In this document: in pieces, positions 17,725 through 25,044 of the stretch
How the letters are laid out: every line of letters starts with the position of its first letter
Position numbering within the stretch: the stretch's first letter is position 1
NCBI GenBank assembly: GCA_964399625.1
Contig: CAYNSB010000042.1
Span: forward strand, 1 to 28,423
Source: CAYNSB01 sp964399625
Lineage (GTDB): Bacteria > Planctomycetota > Phycisphaerae > Phycisphaerales > UBA1924
Reading direction: 5' to 3'
Length of the DNA: 28,423 nucleotides
The notes under the pieces: model-generated
What the model was told of the DNA's origin: nothing
Seen by the model: only the letters and a program-made list of their open reading frames with translations
Databases searched by the model: none
Program-made: the position numbers and the translations under genes

Positions 17725-18639
17725 GTGGACTCGCCTTCTCCCAACCGCATCGTGATGCAGCACGCACGGACCTCCGCGCTGATGGGCGTGGACTTCGTGC
17801 CCGTGCGCTGGCGTGAGGGGCGCTCCTCCGAATCCGAGCCCTTGGAAAGCCTGGCGGCCGAACCGCCCCGCGAAACTCGCCCCGTCGCCGCCGCACGTCC
17901 GGCGCCCGCCGACGTGCGTCCCAAAGCCGCCCTGTTCGATGAGCCCGTCGTCACCGCGGCTCAGCCCGCGCCGCTGCCGCTGCCCACGTGGGAGCTCAAG
18001 CCCATCCCGCGCGAGCGGGCCGCGATCGTGCGCGCGCTCGACGACCTTCGCGAGCGCTACGAACGCGACGCCCCGCACAAGCACTTCGTGACGGACCACC
18101 ACTCCATCGTCTTCCACGACGGCGATCCGTGCGCACGACTCATGTTCATCGGCGAGGCCCCCGGGGCCGACGAGGACCGCACCGGCGTCCCGTTCGTCGG
18201 TCGCGCCGGGCAGCTCCTGAACAAGATGATCGGCGCCATGGGCCTCAAGCGCGAGGAGGTCTACATCGCCAACGTGCTCAAGACCCGCCCGCCCGACAAT
18301 GCGACGCCCACCAGCGACGAGGTCCGACTGTGCGCTCCGTATCTCTACGAGCAGGTTCGGATCGTCAGGCCCGAGGTGATCGTCACGCTGGGGTTGCCCG
18401 CGACCCGTGCGATGCTCGGCTCGATGGACTCGATGTCGCGCCTTCGCGGGCGGTGGGCCCAGTTCACTCCCCCCGGGCACGAGGGCGAACCGATCCCGGT
18501 CATGCCGACCTACCACCCTGCGTTCCTGCTCCGTTCGTACACCGAGGACAACCGTGCCAAGGTCTGGTCTGACCTGCGCCTGGTGATGGATCGCCTCGGG
18601 CTCAAGGCCCCCAAGACGGCGGGCGAAGCGAACGCTTAG
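17725..18639 (+). CDS. family-4-like uracil-DNA glycosylase lacking most Fe-S cysteines
   Basis: 304 aa. Residues 1-95 are a Pro/Ala/Glu-rich extension. From about 100 on, it matches the family 4 UDG/SPO1 polymerase-related fold: GEAPGADEDRTGVPFVGRAG (143-162), NVLKTRPPDNATP (183-195) and PTYHPAFLLR (261-270, HP in the DNA-binding loop). The expected role is removal of uracil from DNA in base-excision repair. Family 4 enzymes normally bind a 4Fe-4S cluster through four Cys. Here the N-terminal CxxC is absent, KCRPP is KTRPP, and only Cys203 (LCAPYL) occupies a ligand position; the only other Cys is 136. The cluster is therefore probably missing. The start could also be ATG 17755 or 17782. A terminator lies about 180 bases downstream. 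Confidence 0.88.
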   Translation: MDSPSPNRIVMQHARTSALMGVDFVPVRWREGRSSESEPLESLAAEPPRETRPVAAARPAPADVRPKAALFDEPVVTAAQPAPLPLPTWELKPIPRERAAIVRALDDLRERYERDAPHKHFVTDHHSIVFHDGDPCARLMFIGEAPGADEDRTGVPFVGRAGQLLNKMIGAMGLKREEVYIANVLKTRPPDNATPTSDEVRLCAPYLYEQVRIVRPEVIVTLGLPATRAMLGSMDSMSRLRGRWAQFTPPGHEGEPIPVMPTYHPAFLLRSYTEDNRAKVWSDLRLVMDRLGLKAPKTAGEANA

Positions 18640-18820
18640 GGTGTTTTGCCCAGAACTAGGCACGATTCCGCACTCGCGTCGTCTCAGCGAGCGAGCGGCT
18701 TGTAGACAACTTGGCGGTCGGGATCCGTGTCAAAAAGCGGGAACCGCACGATGCTCCTTCGCGAACCCATTGGTGGCGAGGCATGCTTCGGCGGCCCGCC
18801 CTCAGCAAGACCCCCACGAG
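18640..18820 (+). ncRNA. possible small RNA or structured 3' untranslated region
   Basis: No gene fits here. The stretch between the UDG stop and its terminator is unusually long and holds several inverted repeats: GCGGT/ACCGC around 18715-18750, a near-perfect dyad with GGCGAGG and CTTCGGC around CATG near 18780, and GGCGG/CCGCC just after. It could be an independent small RNA ending at the 18821-18860 terminator. I see no convincing promoter and no match to SRP RNA, tmRNA or RNase P motifs. Confidence 0.25.
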
Positions 18821-18860
18821 ACCCGGCGCTCGGCGTATGCCGAGTGCTGGGTTTGTTTTT
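18821..18860 (+). terminator. rho-independent terminator downstream of the UDG gene
   Basis: A 14-bp stem ACCCGGCGCTCGGC (18821-18834) pairs with GCCGAGTGCTGGGT (18839-18852), using two G-U pairs, with loop GTAT. TTGTTTTT follows (18853-18860). Confidence 0.88.
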
Positions 18861-18887
18861 GGGCCGAGCGACTTCGCCCGCGTCGCG

Positions 18888-19328
18888 CTAGTTCCCCGCC
18901 TTCAGATCCGGGGAAGTGCCCTCGGGGAGCTTTGCGATCTTCGTGAGCGTCGATGAGGGCCGTGGGGACCACTGAACCTCGAACGTGAACTCAACGCCGT
19001 CACCCCGTTTCAGCCCGTCAAGACTGACGTCCTTCGCGGGCACGAAGGGCATGGTCATCTCCTGCATGCCCACGACGCGACCGTCCTTGCCCACGAATCC
19101 CGGGATCGTCTCGTGGTGGATCATGAGCTGGCTGGCGGGCTTGCCGGGCTCGGGCAGGGCGGCGATGCGCCCGCGAACGGTGTAGACGTGCCGATCGCCG
19201 GCGGCCGCTGCCGTTGGCGCCGGGGTGCGTTCCTCGCACGCCGCAATGCCCGTGACGATCGCGCCGGCCACGCAAACAAGAAGGGCGGCTCGCGCGAGCC
19301 GCCCTAGGACTGTTTCTGGATGTTCCAT
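18888..19328 (-). CDS. CusF-like copper-binding lipoprotein
   Basis: 146 aa. Signal sequence LARAALLVCVAGAIVTGIAAC ends in a lipobox with Cys31, so it should be a lipid-anchored extracytoplasmic protein. Residues about 47-134 resemble the CusF/copper-binding OB-fold family: VRGRIAALP, HHETIPGF and MQEMTMPFVP, with Met88, Met91, Met93 and His71/72 as candidate copper ligands, then LKRGDGVEFTFEV. A role in copper handling, perhaps for cytochrome oxidase assembly, is inference. The start at 19328 is preferred over GTG 19346 because a -10-like TACGCT lies at 19335-19340, six bases before it. A terminator-like palindrome lies inside the signal-peptide codons (19282-19305). Confidence 0.82.
   Translation of the reverse strand: MEHPETVLGRLARAALLVCVAGAIVTGIAACEERTPAPTAAAAGDRHVYTVRGRIAALPEPGKPASQLMIHHETIPGFVGKDGRVVGMQEMTMPFVPAKDVSLDGLKRGDGVEFTFEVQWSPRPSSTLTKIAKLPEGTSPDLKAGN
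19274..19305 (-). terminator. terminator-like palindrome inside the lipoprotein gene start
   Basis: Bases 19282-19305 form a perfect 24-base palindrome with arm AGGGCGGCTCG. On the minus strand it is followed by TCTTGTTT, the usual shape of an intrinsic terminator. It lies 54 bases past the stop of the 105-aa gene and 23 bases inside the lipoprotein gene. Confidence 0.6.
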
Positions 19329-19334
19329 GCGGCG

Positions 19335-19340
19335 AGCGTA
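19335..19340 (-). promoter_or_regulatory. -10-like box immediately before the lipoprotein start
   Basis: TACGCT on the minus strand, six bases before the ATG at 19328, as expected for a leaderless transcript. No clear -35 box: that region overlaps the end of the 105-aa gene. Confidence 0.4.
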
Positions 19341-19358
19341 GGACACGCCGCCCCGGGC

Positions 19359-19676
19359 TCAGGCGGACTGGATCGAGAGGTACGCCTTCACGCTCGCCAG
19401 GTCCGGAGCGATCTGGTGCGAGTAGGGCATGACCCACGTCGCGCCGGACTTGCACTGCACGAACTTGCCGCAGATCTCACGCTTGTACCAGTCGCGATTG
19501 CCGCGGTTGTACACGACCATGTCCTGACGTCGGCGACGCTGGGCCTTCTTCAGGCCGCGCTTCAGGTCCGGGGTCATGCGCATGAGGCGCTCGATGGTGT
19601 CCACCGGGGCGGCCGAGCGTGGCGCCTTGGTCACGGTGCACTTGATGGACTGCCCAGGCTTGAACTGCTCGAACAT
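19359..19676 (-). CDS. basic 105-aa protein of unknown function
   Basis: The start at 19676 (MFEQFKPGQSIKC) is chosen because AAGGA lies upstream at suitable spacing; the open frame extends further 5' but reads across the divergent promoter region. The product is strongly basic, with KRGLKKAQRRRRQ at about residues 39-51, three Cys (13, 69, 75) and aromatic residues in YNRGNRDWYKRE. The first 18 residues (GQSIKCTVTKAP) could start a small beta-barrel. Nucleic-acid or ribosome binding is possible from composition only; no family is recognised. The lipoprotein gene begins 30 bases downstream on the same strand. Confidence 0.75.
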   Translation of the reverse strand: MFEQFKPGQSIKCTVTKAPRSAAPVDTIERLMRMTPDLKRGLKKAQRRRRQDMVVYNRGNRDWYKREICGKFVQCKSGATWVMPYSHQIAPDLASVKAYLSIQSA

Positions 19677-19790
19677 GGCTCGATTCCTTGCGATGCCACG
19701 CGGACAGCGGGCAGGGACGAAGTATTGGCTCGAAGCCCGATCCCGTCCAGTTTCCGACGGAATCACGCTCGTGTGCGCCCCACGCAACCC

Positions 19791-19796
19791 TACACT
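19791..19796 (+). promoter_or_regulatory. -10-like box immediately before the Memo-family gene
   Basis: TACACT, eight bases before the ATG at 19805, matching the arrangement at the epimerase gene. No Shine-Dalgarno site lies between them and no clear -35 box is visible. Confidence 0.42.
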
Positions 19797-19804
19797 TCCG
19801 CCCC

Positions 19805-21202
19805 ATGAGCTCCGACCAGCCCCAACAGAATCCGGCCCCGAATCAGGCCCAAGCCTCGCAGGCGAAGTTCGACCCCGCCGCGGCCCATCAGCAGCGCCCC
19901 GCCCTGCGCCCCGTGCGTGGGTTTCCGGTCCAGGTGCAGAACGACAAGGGCGAGCAGGGCGTGATGCTCGGGCTCGCCGACGCGCGACAGATCTCGGACA
20001 AGATGGTCATGCTGCCCGCCGCGGCCCAGGTCGTGCTGCCGCTCATGGACGGCAAGCGAACGCTCTCGGACATCGTGAGCGAGGTCGGCCGGGGGCTGAC
20101 GCTCGAGATGACCCAGCAGATGGTCGCCCAACTGGACGACGCGGGGCTGCTCGTGGGGCCCACGTTTGACGCGATGCTCGCCCAGATGCGCGCCGAGTTC
20201 GACTCGGCCCCGGTGCTTCCGCCCGCGGCATCGGCGCAGTTTGCGGACGCGCTGGTCATGGGCAAGTTGGGAGAGCAAGCGACCGAAGAGCAGCGGGCGA
20301 GCGAGGGCCCGGCGCTTCTGCGCGAGGCGTTCGACGGATGGATCGCCCAGGCGCTCAAGGACGTGGACAATCCGAGCCTGAACGAGCTGCCCGCGGGCGT
20401 GATCGTGCCGCACATCGACTACCCCCGCGGCTGGGCCAACTACGCCCACGTGTGGGGGCGCCTGCGCGTCGCCGAACGCCCGGATCGCGTGGTGGTGCTG
20501 GGCACCAACCACTTTGGCATGGGCACGGGCGTCACCGCGTGCGACAAGGGATACACCACGCCGCTGGGCACCACGCCGGTGGATCGGGCGCTGCTCGATG
20601 AGCTCGTCAAGACGCTTGGGCCGCAGAACGGCGCGAGGCTGCTCGCCAATCGCTTCGACCACGAGCGCGAGCACTCGATCGAGCTGCAGGTTCCGTGGAT
20701 CCAGCACGTCTTTGGCAAGAACGACCGGGGCGAGTTCGTTCCGGTGCTCGGCGTGCTGGTGCACGATCCGTGCGTCAACGCGGGCGACTCCTACGACGGC
20801 AATGGTCTGGCGATCGACCCGTTCATCGAGGCGTTGCGGGCATCCCTGGAGAAGTTGGGCGGCAAGACGCTGGTGGTTTCCTCGGCGGATCTGAGCCACG
20901 TGGGCCCTATGTTCGGGGACCAGCAGCCCCTGGCGGGGGAGGACCCCCAGTCCCAGCAGGCCCGGAACAAGCTCATCCAGCACGATCAGGAGATGATCTC
21001 GTTCATCACGCAGGTCAAGCCCGACGACCTCATCGCGAGCATGTCGTGGCAGCAGAATCCCACCCGCTGGTGCTCCGTGGGCAACATCGTCGCGATGCTC
21101 AAGACGGTCCGCCCAGAGCGTGTCGAGTTGCTCCAGTACATGGGGGCGATGGACCCGCAGGGTCAGGGGCTGGTCAGCTCGATCGCGGCGATCGCCCACT
21201 GA
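19805..21202 (+). CDS. Memo-family (AmmeMemoRadiSam B) protein with PqqD-like N-terminus
   Basis: 465 aa. The C-terminal half, about residues 198-460, is a Memo-like domain: VIVPHIDYPRGW, VVVLGTNHFG, HEREHSIELQVPWIQHVFG, LVVSSADLSHVG and RWCSVGN. His203, His236, His365 and Cys423 occupy positions like the metal ligands of human MEMO1. Residues about 65-118 (VMLPAAAQVVLPLMDGKRT, LSDIVSEVG, LDDAGLLVG) look like a PqqD-type small winged-helix domain; a disordered Gln/Ala-rich start precedes it. AmmeMemoRadiSam systems pair this protein with a radical SAM enzyme and an AMMECR1 protein, but neither is nearby. The reaction is unknown. The start at 19805 follows TACACT by eight bases with no ribosome site. 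Confidence 0.85.
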   Translation: MSSDQPQQNPAPNQAQASQAKFDPAAAHQQRPALRPVRGFPVQVQNDKGEQGVMLGLADARQISDKMVMLPAAAQVVLPLMDGKRTLSDIVSEVGRGLTLEMTQQMVAQLDDAGLLVGPTFDAMLAQMRAEFDSAPVLPPAASAQFADALVMGKLGEQATEEQRASEGPALLREAFDGWIAQALKDVDNPSLNELPAGVIVPHIDYPRGWANYAHVWGRLRVAERPDRVVVLGTNHFGMGTGVTACDKGYTTPLGTTPVDRALLDELVKTLGPQNGARLLANRFDHEREHSIELQVPWIQHVFGKNDRGEFVPVLGVLVHDPCVNAGDSYDGNGLAIDPFIEALRASLEKLGGKTLVVSSADLSHVGPMFGDQQPLAGEDPQSQQARNKLIQHDQEMISFITQVKPDDLIASMSWQQNPTRWCSVGNIVAMLKTVRPERVELLQYMGAMDPQGQGLVSSIAAIAH

Positions 21203-21499
21203 GCCCGCGACGCCCCGGGCAGAACATCGTCCGAGCATCTCCACCCATCCCGCCACGCCCATCCGGGCCGCGCACGCCCTTCGTAACCGAACGGTAACGT
21301 GGTGGAGGAACGAGACCCGGCGCGAAACATCGGCCCGCGGTTGGACGTAATCTGGGGTGGCGCACCTCTCCCTTTCGGGCCCCCTGGGGCCGTGGCAGGG
21401 ACGTGCGGCGTGCGGATCGTTACCATCCTCGCCCCGATCGGAAGTGCCGGTGGAACCCGGCGACTCGCCGAGCGGGCAGTTGTTGCAGAGAGCATCGAC

Positions 21500-23662
21500 A
21501 TGGCATCATCGAACGTCTGCTGGGGCATCGAGGTCGGCGCGGGTGGGATCAAGGCGATCAAGCTCGAGGGAGCGGGCGCGGGCGAGAACCCGCGCGTGCT
21601 GGACTTCGCGATCGTCCCGCACAAGAAGGTGCTCTCCACGCCGGGGCTTGATCAGAACGACGCGATCCGCGTGGCGCTGGGCGAGTTCGTGAACCAGTTC
21701 GACCTGGGCAAGACCTCGATCGCGATGAGCGTGCCCGGGCACCAGGCGTTCGCGCGGTTCGCCAAGCTGCCGCCCGTGGAGCCCAAGAAGGTCCCGGACA
21801 TCGTGAAGTTCGAGGCCGTGCAGCAGATCCCGTTCCCCATCGAGCAGGTCGAGTGGGACTACCAGACGTTCGCGTCCCCCGATTCGCCCGAGGTGGAGGT
21901 CGGCATCTTCGCGATCACGCGCGAGCGGATCATGGAGAAGCTCACGCTCTACGAGGACGTGGACATCGTCCCCTCGATCGTGACGCTCTCGCCCGTCGCG
22001 GCGTACAACGCGCTCGCGTTCGACCTGTCCTTCACGGAGCAGACGCCCGGCACGATCCTGCTCGACATCGGCACGAGCTCGACGGACCTGGTCATCGCCG
22101 AGGCCGGCCGCGTCTGGGTGCGCACGTTCCCCATCGGCGGGCACCACTTCACCGAGGCTCTGGTGAACGCGTTCCAGCTCAGTTATCCCAAGGCCGAAAA
22201 GCTCAAGCGCGAGGCCGAGAGCACCAAGCACGCCCGCCACGTGTTCCAGGCGATGCGTCCGGTGTTCGGCGATCTCGCGCAGGACGTGCAGCGCTCGATC
22301 GGGTACTACCAGTCTTTGCACAAGGACGCGAAGCTCGTCCGCCTGATCGGCGTGGGCTCGACGTTCCGCCTGCCGGGACTGCGCAAGTTCCTCAAGCAGC
22401 AGCTGCAGCTCGATGTGTACCGCCTGGAGCAGTTCAAGCGTCTGACGCTCGAGGGCCCGCGCGCCGGGGAGTTCCAGGCCGAGACCCTGAACCTCGCGAC
22501 CGCCTACGGGCTTGCGCTGCAGGGGCTGGGGTACGCGACGCTCGAGGCCAACCTCATGCCCAAGGAGGTCGTGCGCACGGCCGTCTGGTCGCGAAAGGTC
22601 AAGTGGTTCGGGCTCGCCGCGGGCGTCGCGGGCCTGGCGGGCGCGGCGATGTTCTACCGCCCCTTCATGGACAACATCGAGATCAGCGCCAACCCCGTGC
22701 CGCGCGACGTGACGGACCTGATCCAGCGTGTGAACCAGCTCAAGACCGAGGCGGCGGACGTGACCGTGGCTCCGTCCCCGGACCAGAAGGTCACCGACCT
22801 GCTCGCCCTGCTCGACAAGCGCGACATCTACGCCCACCTCATCAACGACGTCGGGCAGATCGTCAAGGACGCGCAGGACAAGGCCGAGAAGCAGCCCGCG
22901 CCCACGAGCGGCCCCAAGCCGTTCGGACCCGCGATCGTGGTCAAGGACCTCAAGACCCGGTTCCTCGCTTCCGGCGCCGACGGCACGGGCGAGGGCTCGT
23001 CCACGACGGTCAGCGCCGAGACGCCCGGCGGCGGAGCGCCTGCGGGCCCCAGAGTGCACGTGGAGATGACCCTCACCACGACCCAGCCCGATCCGCAGAA
23101 GTTCATGATCCAATCGATCGAGGCTTGGCTGCGTCAGCACGCGAAGCGCCCGGGCGTGCCCTATGAGCTGCTCGTGGCCGAGAAGAAGGAGCCGTGGACC
23201 ACCGTGTCCACCGTTGAGATCAGCGCGACGGGCGAGGGGACGACGATCCCCGGAGCGCCCTCGGGCGGTGCAAGCGAGCAGCCGGGTTCTTCGGGCAGTC
23301 CATTCCCACCACCCACCCAGGATCGTCGCGGCGGCGGCGGGCCGGGCGGTCGCAATGGTCGGTTCGCGCCACCCGAGGGCGGCGTGGGCGGGCCAGTCGG
23401 CGAAGGTGGTGGTGGGGGAGGCGGCGGCGATGGCGGCCTTGGCAATTCGCTCGCCCCACCGGGTCCGGGCGGTGCAACCGCGCCGCCCCCAGAACAGCTC
23501 AACGCGCAGGCGCTCGAACGCCTCCGCGCGCTGGCGCCCTCGCCCACCGAGCCCAAGCCCCCCGCGGGCACGCGAATCACCACGTTCCTCGTGAAGTGGG
23601 AAGCGGTGCTGGTGACCAAGGCGCCCGAGGGTGAAGCCAAGAACGCTGGAGGTGGCACATGA
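21500..23662 (+). CDS. pilM: PilM-PilN-type fusion, type IV pilus/secretion platform protein
   Basis: 720 aa. Residues 1-345 are a PilM actin-like ATPase: WGIEVGAGGIKAIKL (phosphate 1), FEAVQQIPFPIEQVEWDYQ, ILLDIGTSSTDLVIAEAG (phosphate 2), FPIGGHHFTEAL, QRSIGYYQS and LIGVGSTFRLPGLRKFL. Next comes ANLMPKEVVRTAVWSRKVKW (350-369), like the INLLP start of PilN, and a membrane span at about 367-386, then coiled-coil and globular regions (FMIQSIEAWLRQ near 540-550). Residues 589-667 are a Gly/Pro-rich linker. It should link the cytoplasmic ATPase ring to periplasmic partners. The ATG at 21500 is used because the open frame upstream is low-quality intergenic sequence; its ribosome site is weak. The stop overlaps the next start (ATGA). 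Confidence 0.88.
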   Translation: MASSNVCWGIEVGAGGIKAIKLEGAGAGENPRVLDFAIVPHKKVLSTPGLDQNDAIRVALGEFVNQFDLGKTSIAMSVPGHQAFARFAKLPPVEPKKVPDIVKFEAVQQIPFPIEQVEWDYQTFASPDSPEVEVGIFAITRERIMEKLTLYEDVDIVPSIVTLSPVAAYNALAFDLSFTEQTPGTILLDIGTSSTDLVIAEAGRVWVRTFPIGGHHFTEALVNAFQLSYPKAEKLKREAESTKHARHVFQAMRPVFGDLAQDVQRSIGYYQSLHKDAKLVRLIGVGSTFRLPGLRKFLKQQLQLDVYRLEQFKRLTLEGPRAGEFQAETLNLATAYGLALQGLGYATLEANLMPKEVVRTAVWSRKVKWFGLAAGVAGLAGAAMFYRPFMDNIEISANPVPRDVTDLIQRVNQLKTEAADVTVAPSPDQKVTDLLALLDKRDIYAHLINDVGQIVKDAQDKAEKQPAPTSGPKPFGPAIVVKDLKTRFLASGADGTGEGSSTTVSAETPGGGAPAGPRVHVEMTLTTTQPDPQKFMIQSIEAWLRQHAKRPGVPYELLVAEKKEPWTTVSTVEISATGEGTTIPGAPSGGASEQPGSSGSPFPPPTQDRRGGGGPGGRNGRFAPPEGGVGGPVGEGGGGGGGGDGGLGNSLAPPGPGGATAPPPEQLNAQALERLRALAPSPTEPKPPAGTRITTFLVKWEAVLVTKAPEGEAKNAGGGT

Positions 23663-24990
23663 AGGGCCTCATGCCGTGGGTCAAGCGCAACTTGACGATC
23701 GTGATTCTCTCGGCCGTCATGCTTCTCATCCTGCCCGGCGCGTTCGCGGGCAGCTGGATGTGGAACTCGTCCATCAAGAAGAAGCGCCAGGCCGAGGTCG
23801 CCAATGCCGACCAGCAACTCGGGAACTCCGGCGTCACGTACTACCTGCCGCCGACCACGCCCGGCGGGCAACCCCAGACGTACAAGGCCGCGGCGCCCAG
23901 CTCGGCGATCACCAAATACTTCAAGGAGCAGAAGGACCGCGTTCAGTCGCAGATGAATGAGCTGGTCACGGGTGCGCAGACGCTCAACAGCCGCGGGCAC
24001 AAGCTGCTGCTCGAAGGCGTGTTTCCCACGCCCACCGACAAGCTCAAGACGCTCGAGCTCGCGGACCTGCTCGTGGGCAAGCCCGACAAGCCCTCGATCC
24101 TCAATGAGCTGCTCGCGGGCGTTCGCGCCGGCCCGCCGGCGGACCCCGCCCCCATCGCGGACCAGTTGCTGGAGATGCAGAACTCCGCGCTCGAACGCAT
24201 CAAGGCCGAGTCGGGTCGCACGCAGTTCACCGCCGAGGAGCAGACGGCTCTGACGGCGCAGCTGCTCGACGCGCGCCTGGGGCAGTATCGCCGCCACGCG
24301 TCCGAGATCGGCGTGTACGCAACGCGCGCCTCGCTGCCGGGCTCGCTGCCCAAGGCGACGCCCACCGAACCCCCGGACGTGAACATCGCCTACCGCTGGC
24401 AGGCGGACTACTGGCTCACGCAGGACCTGCTCGCGGCGATCGCCGAGGCCAACACGCAGGACGGCAAGCCGACGTCCGTCGAGCGCTCGGTCGTCAAGCG
24501 CATCGAGTCCATGTCTCTGGAGCCGCTGGGCACGCCCGCGACGCCAAGCGTGACCGGTCGCACGGGCGGCGGAGCCAACGGCACCTACGACCTTCGCCAC
24601 GCGGAGATGACGCTCGTCGTCTCCTCCGAGCGGCTGCCCCAGCTCATCGACGCGATCAGCCGAACGAACCTGATGACCGTCGTCGGGCTCTCGCTCGCCG
24701 AGGCCACGCCCTGGCAGGACCTCGACAGCGGGTACTTCTACGGCGCTGAGCACGTCGTGCGTGCAACGGTGCGCGTGCAGAGCGTCTGGCTTCGCTCGTG
24801 GACGTTCGCGAGCATGCCCGAGGAGATCAAGAAGGGCCTGTCGGGCGAGGACACCTCGCAACAGGCCGCGGCGCCCGCGCCTGTCACGCGCGCGCCATCG
24901 CCCCCTCCCGACGCGGGCTCGCGCAAGCCCACAACACCCGCGAAGAAGGGCCCCGCGAACAAGCGCGGCGGTCGAGGCGGCGGCGAGTAA
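23659..24990 (+). CDS. single-span membrane protein of the PilM cluster, possibly PilO-like
   Basis: 443 aa. Strong GGAGG (23648-23652) stands six bases before the ATG, which overlaps the pilM stop. A short cytoplasmic start (MKGLMPWVKRNL) and one membrane span (about residues 13-33) precede a long extracytoplasmic region. Residues 34-60 are charged, and about 85-105 (FKEQKDRVQSQMNELVTG) could form a coiled coil. The region near 300-390 (MTLVVSSERLPQLIDAISRTNLMTVVGLSL) resembles the ferredoxin-like fold of PilO/GspM proteins. The C-terminus is Pro/Lys/Gly-rich. Topology and gene order suggest a PilO role; no family motif proves it. Confidence 0.82.
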   Translation: MKGLMPWVKRNLTIVILSAVMLLILPGAFAGSWMWNSSIKKKRQAEVANADQQLGNSGVTYYLPPTTPGGQPQTYKAAAPSSAITKYFKEQKDRVQSQMNELVTGAQTLNSRGHKLLLEGVFPTPTDKLKTLELADLLVGKPDKPSILNELLAGVRAGPPADPAPIADQLLEMQNSALERIKAESGRTQFTAEEQTALTAQLLDARLGQYRRHASEIGVYATRASLPGSLPKATPTEPPDVNIAYRWQADYWLTQDLLAAIAEANTQDGKPTSVERSVVKRIESMSLEPLGTPATPSVTGRTGGGANGTYDLRHAEMTLVVSSERLPQLIDAISRTNLMTVVGLSLAEATPWQDLDSGYFYGAEHVVRATVRVQSVWLRSWTFASMPEEIKKGLSGEDTSQQAAAPAPVTRAPSPPPDAGSRKPTTPAKKGPANKRGGRGGGE

Positions 24991-25044
24991 ACCCGGAACC
25001 ACCCGCGCGGCGACCACGCGTCACGCGCAACGCAGGACCATGCC

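Noticed and set aside
18640..18820. Resemblance of GGCGAGGCATGCTTCGG to the GCATGCTCGG segment of 6S RNA
   Set aside because: Only a short stretch is similar, and I could not find the matching 5' half or a long closing stem.
19688..19804. In-frame 5' extension of the Memo-family gene
   Set aside because: It would run across the divergent promoter region and include the TACACT box; the extra residues show no conserved pattern.
21378..21391. Palindrome GGCCCC-CT-GGGGCC upstream of pilM
   Set aside because: The loop is only two bases and no T run follows; likely chance in GC-rich DNA.
21299..21499. In-frame 5' extension of pilM from GTG 21299
   Set aside because: The extra 67 residues have no PilM similarity and would precede the normal N-terminal WGIEVG strand.
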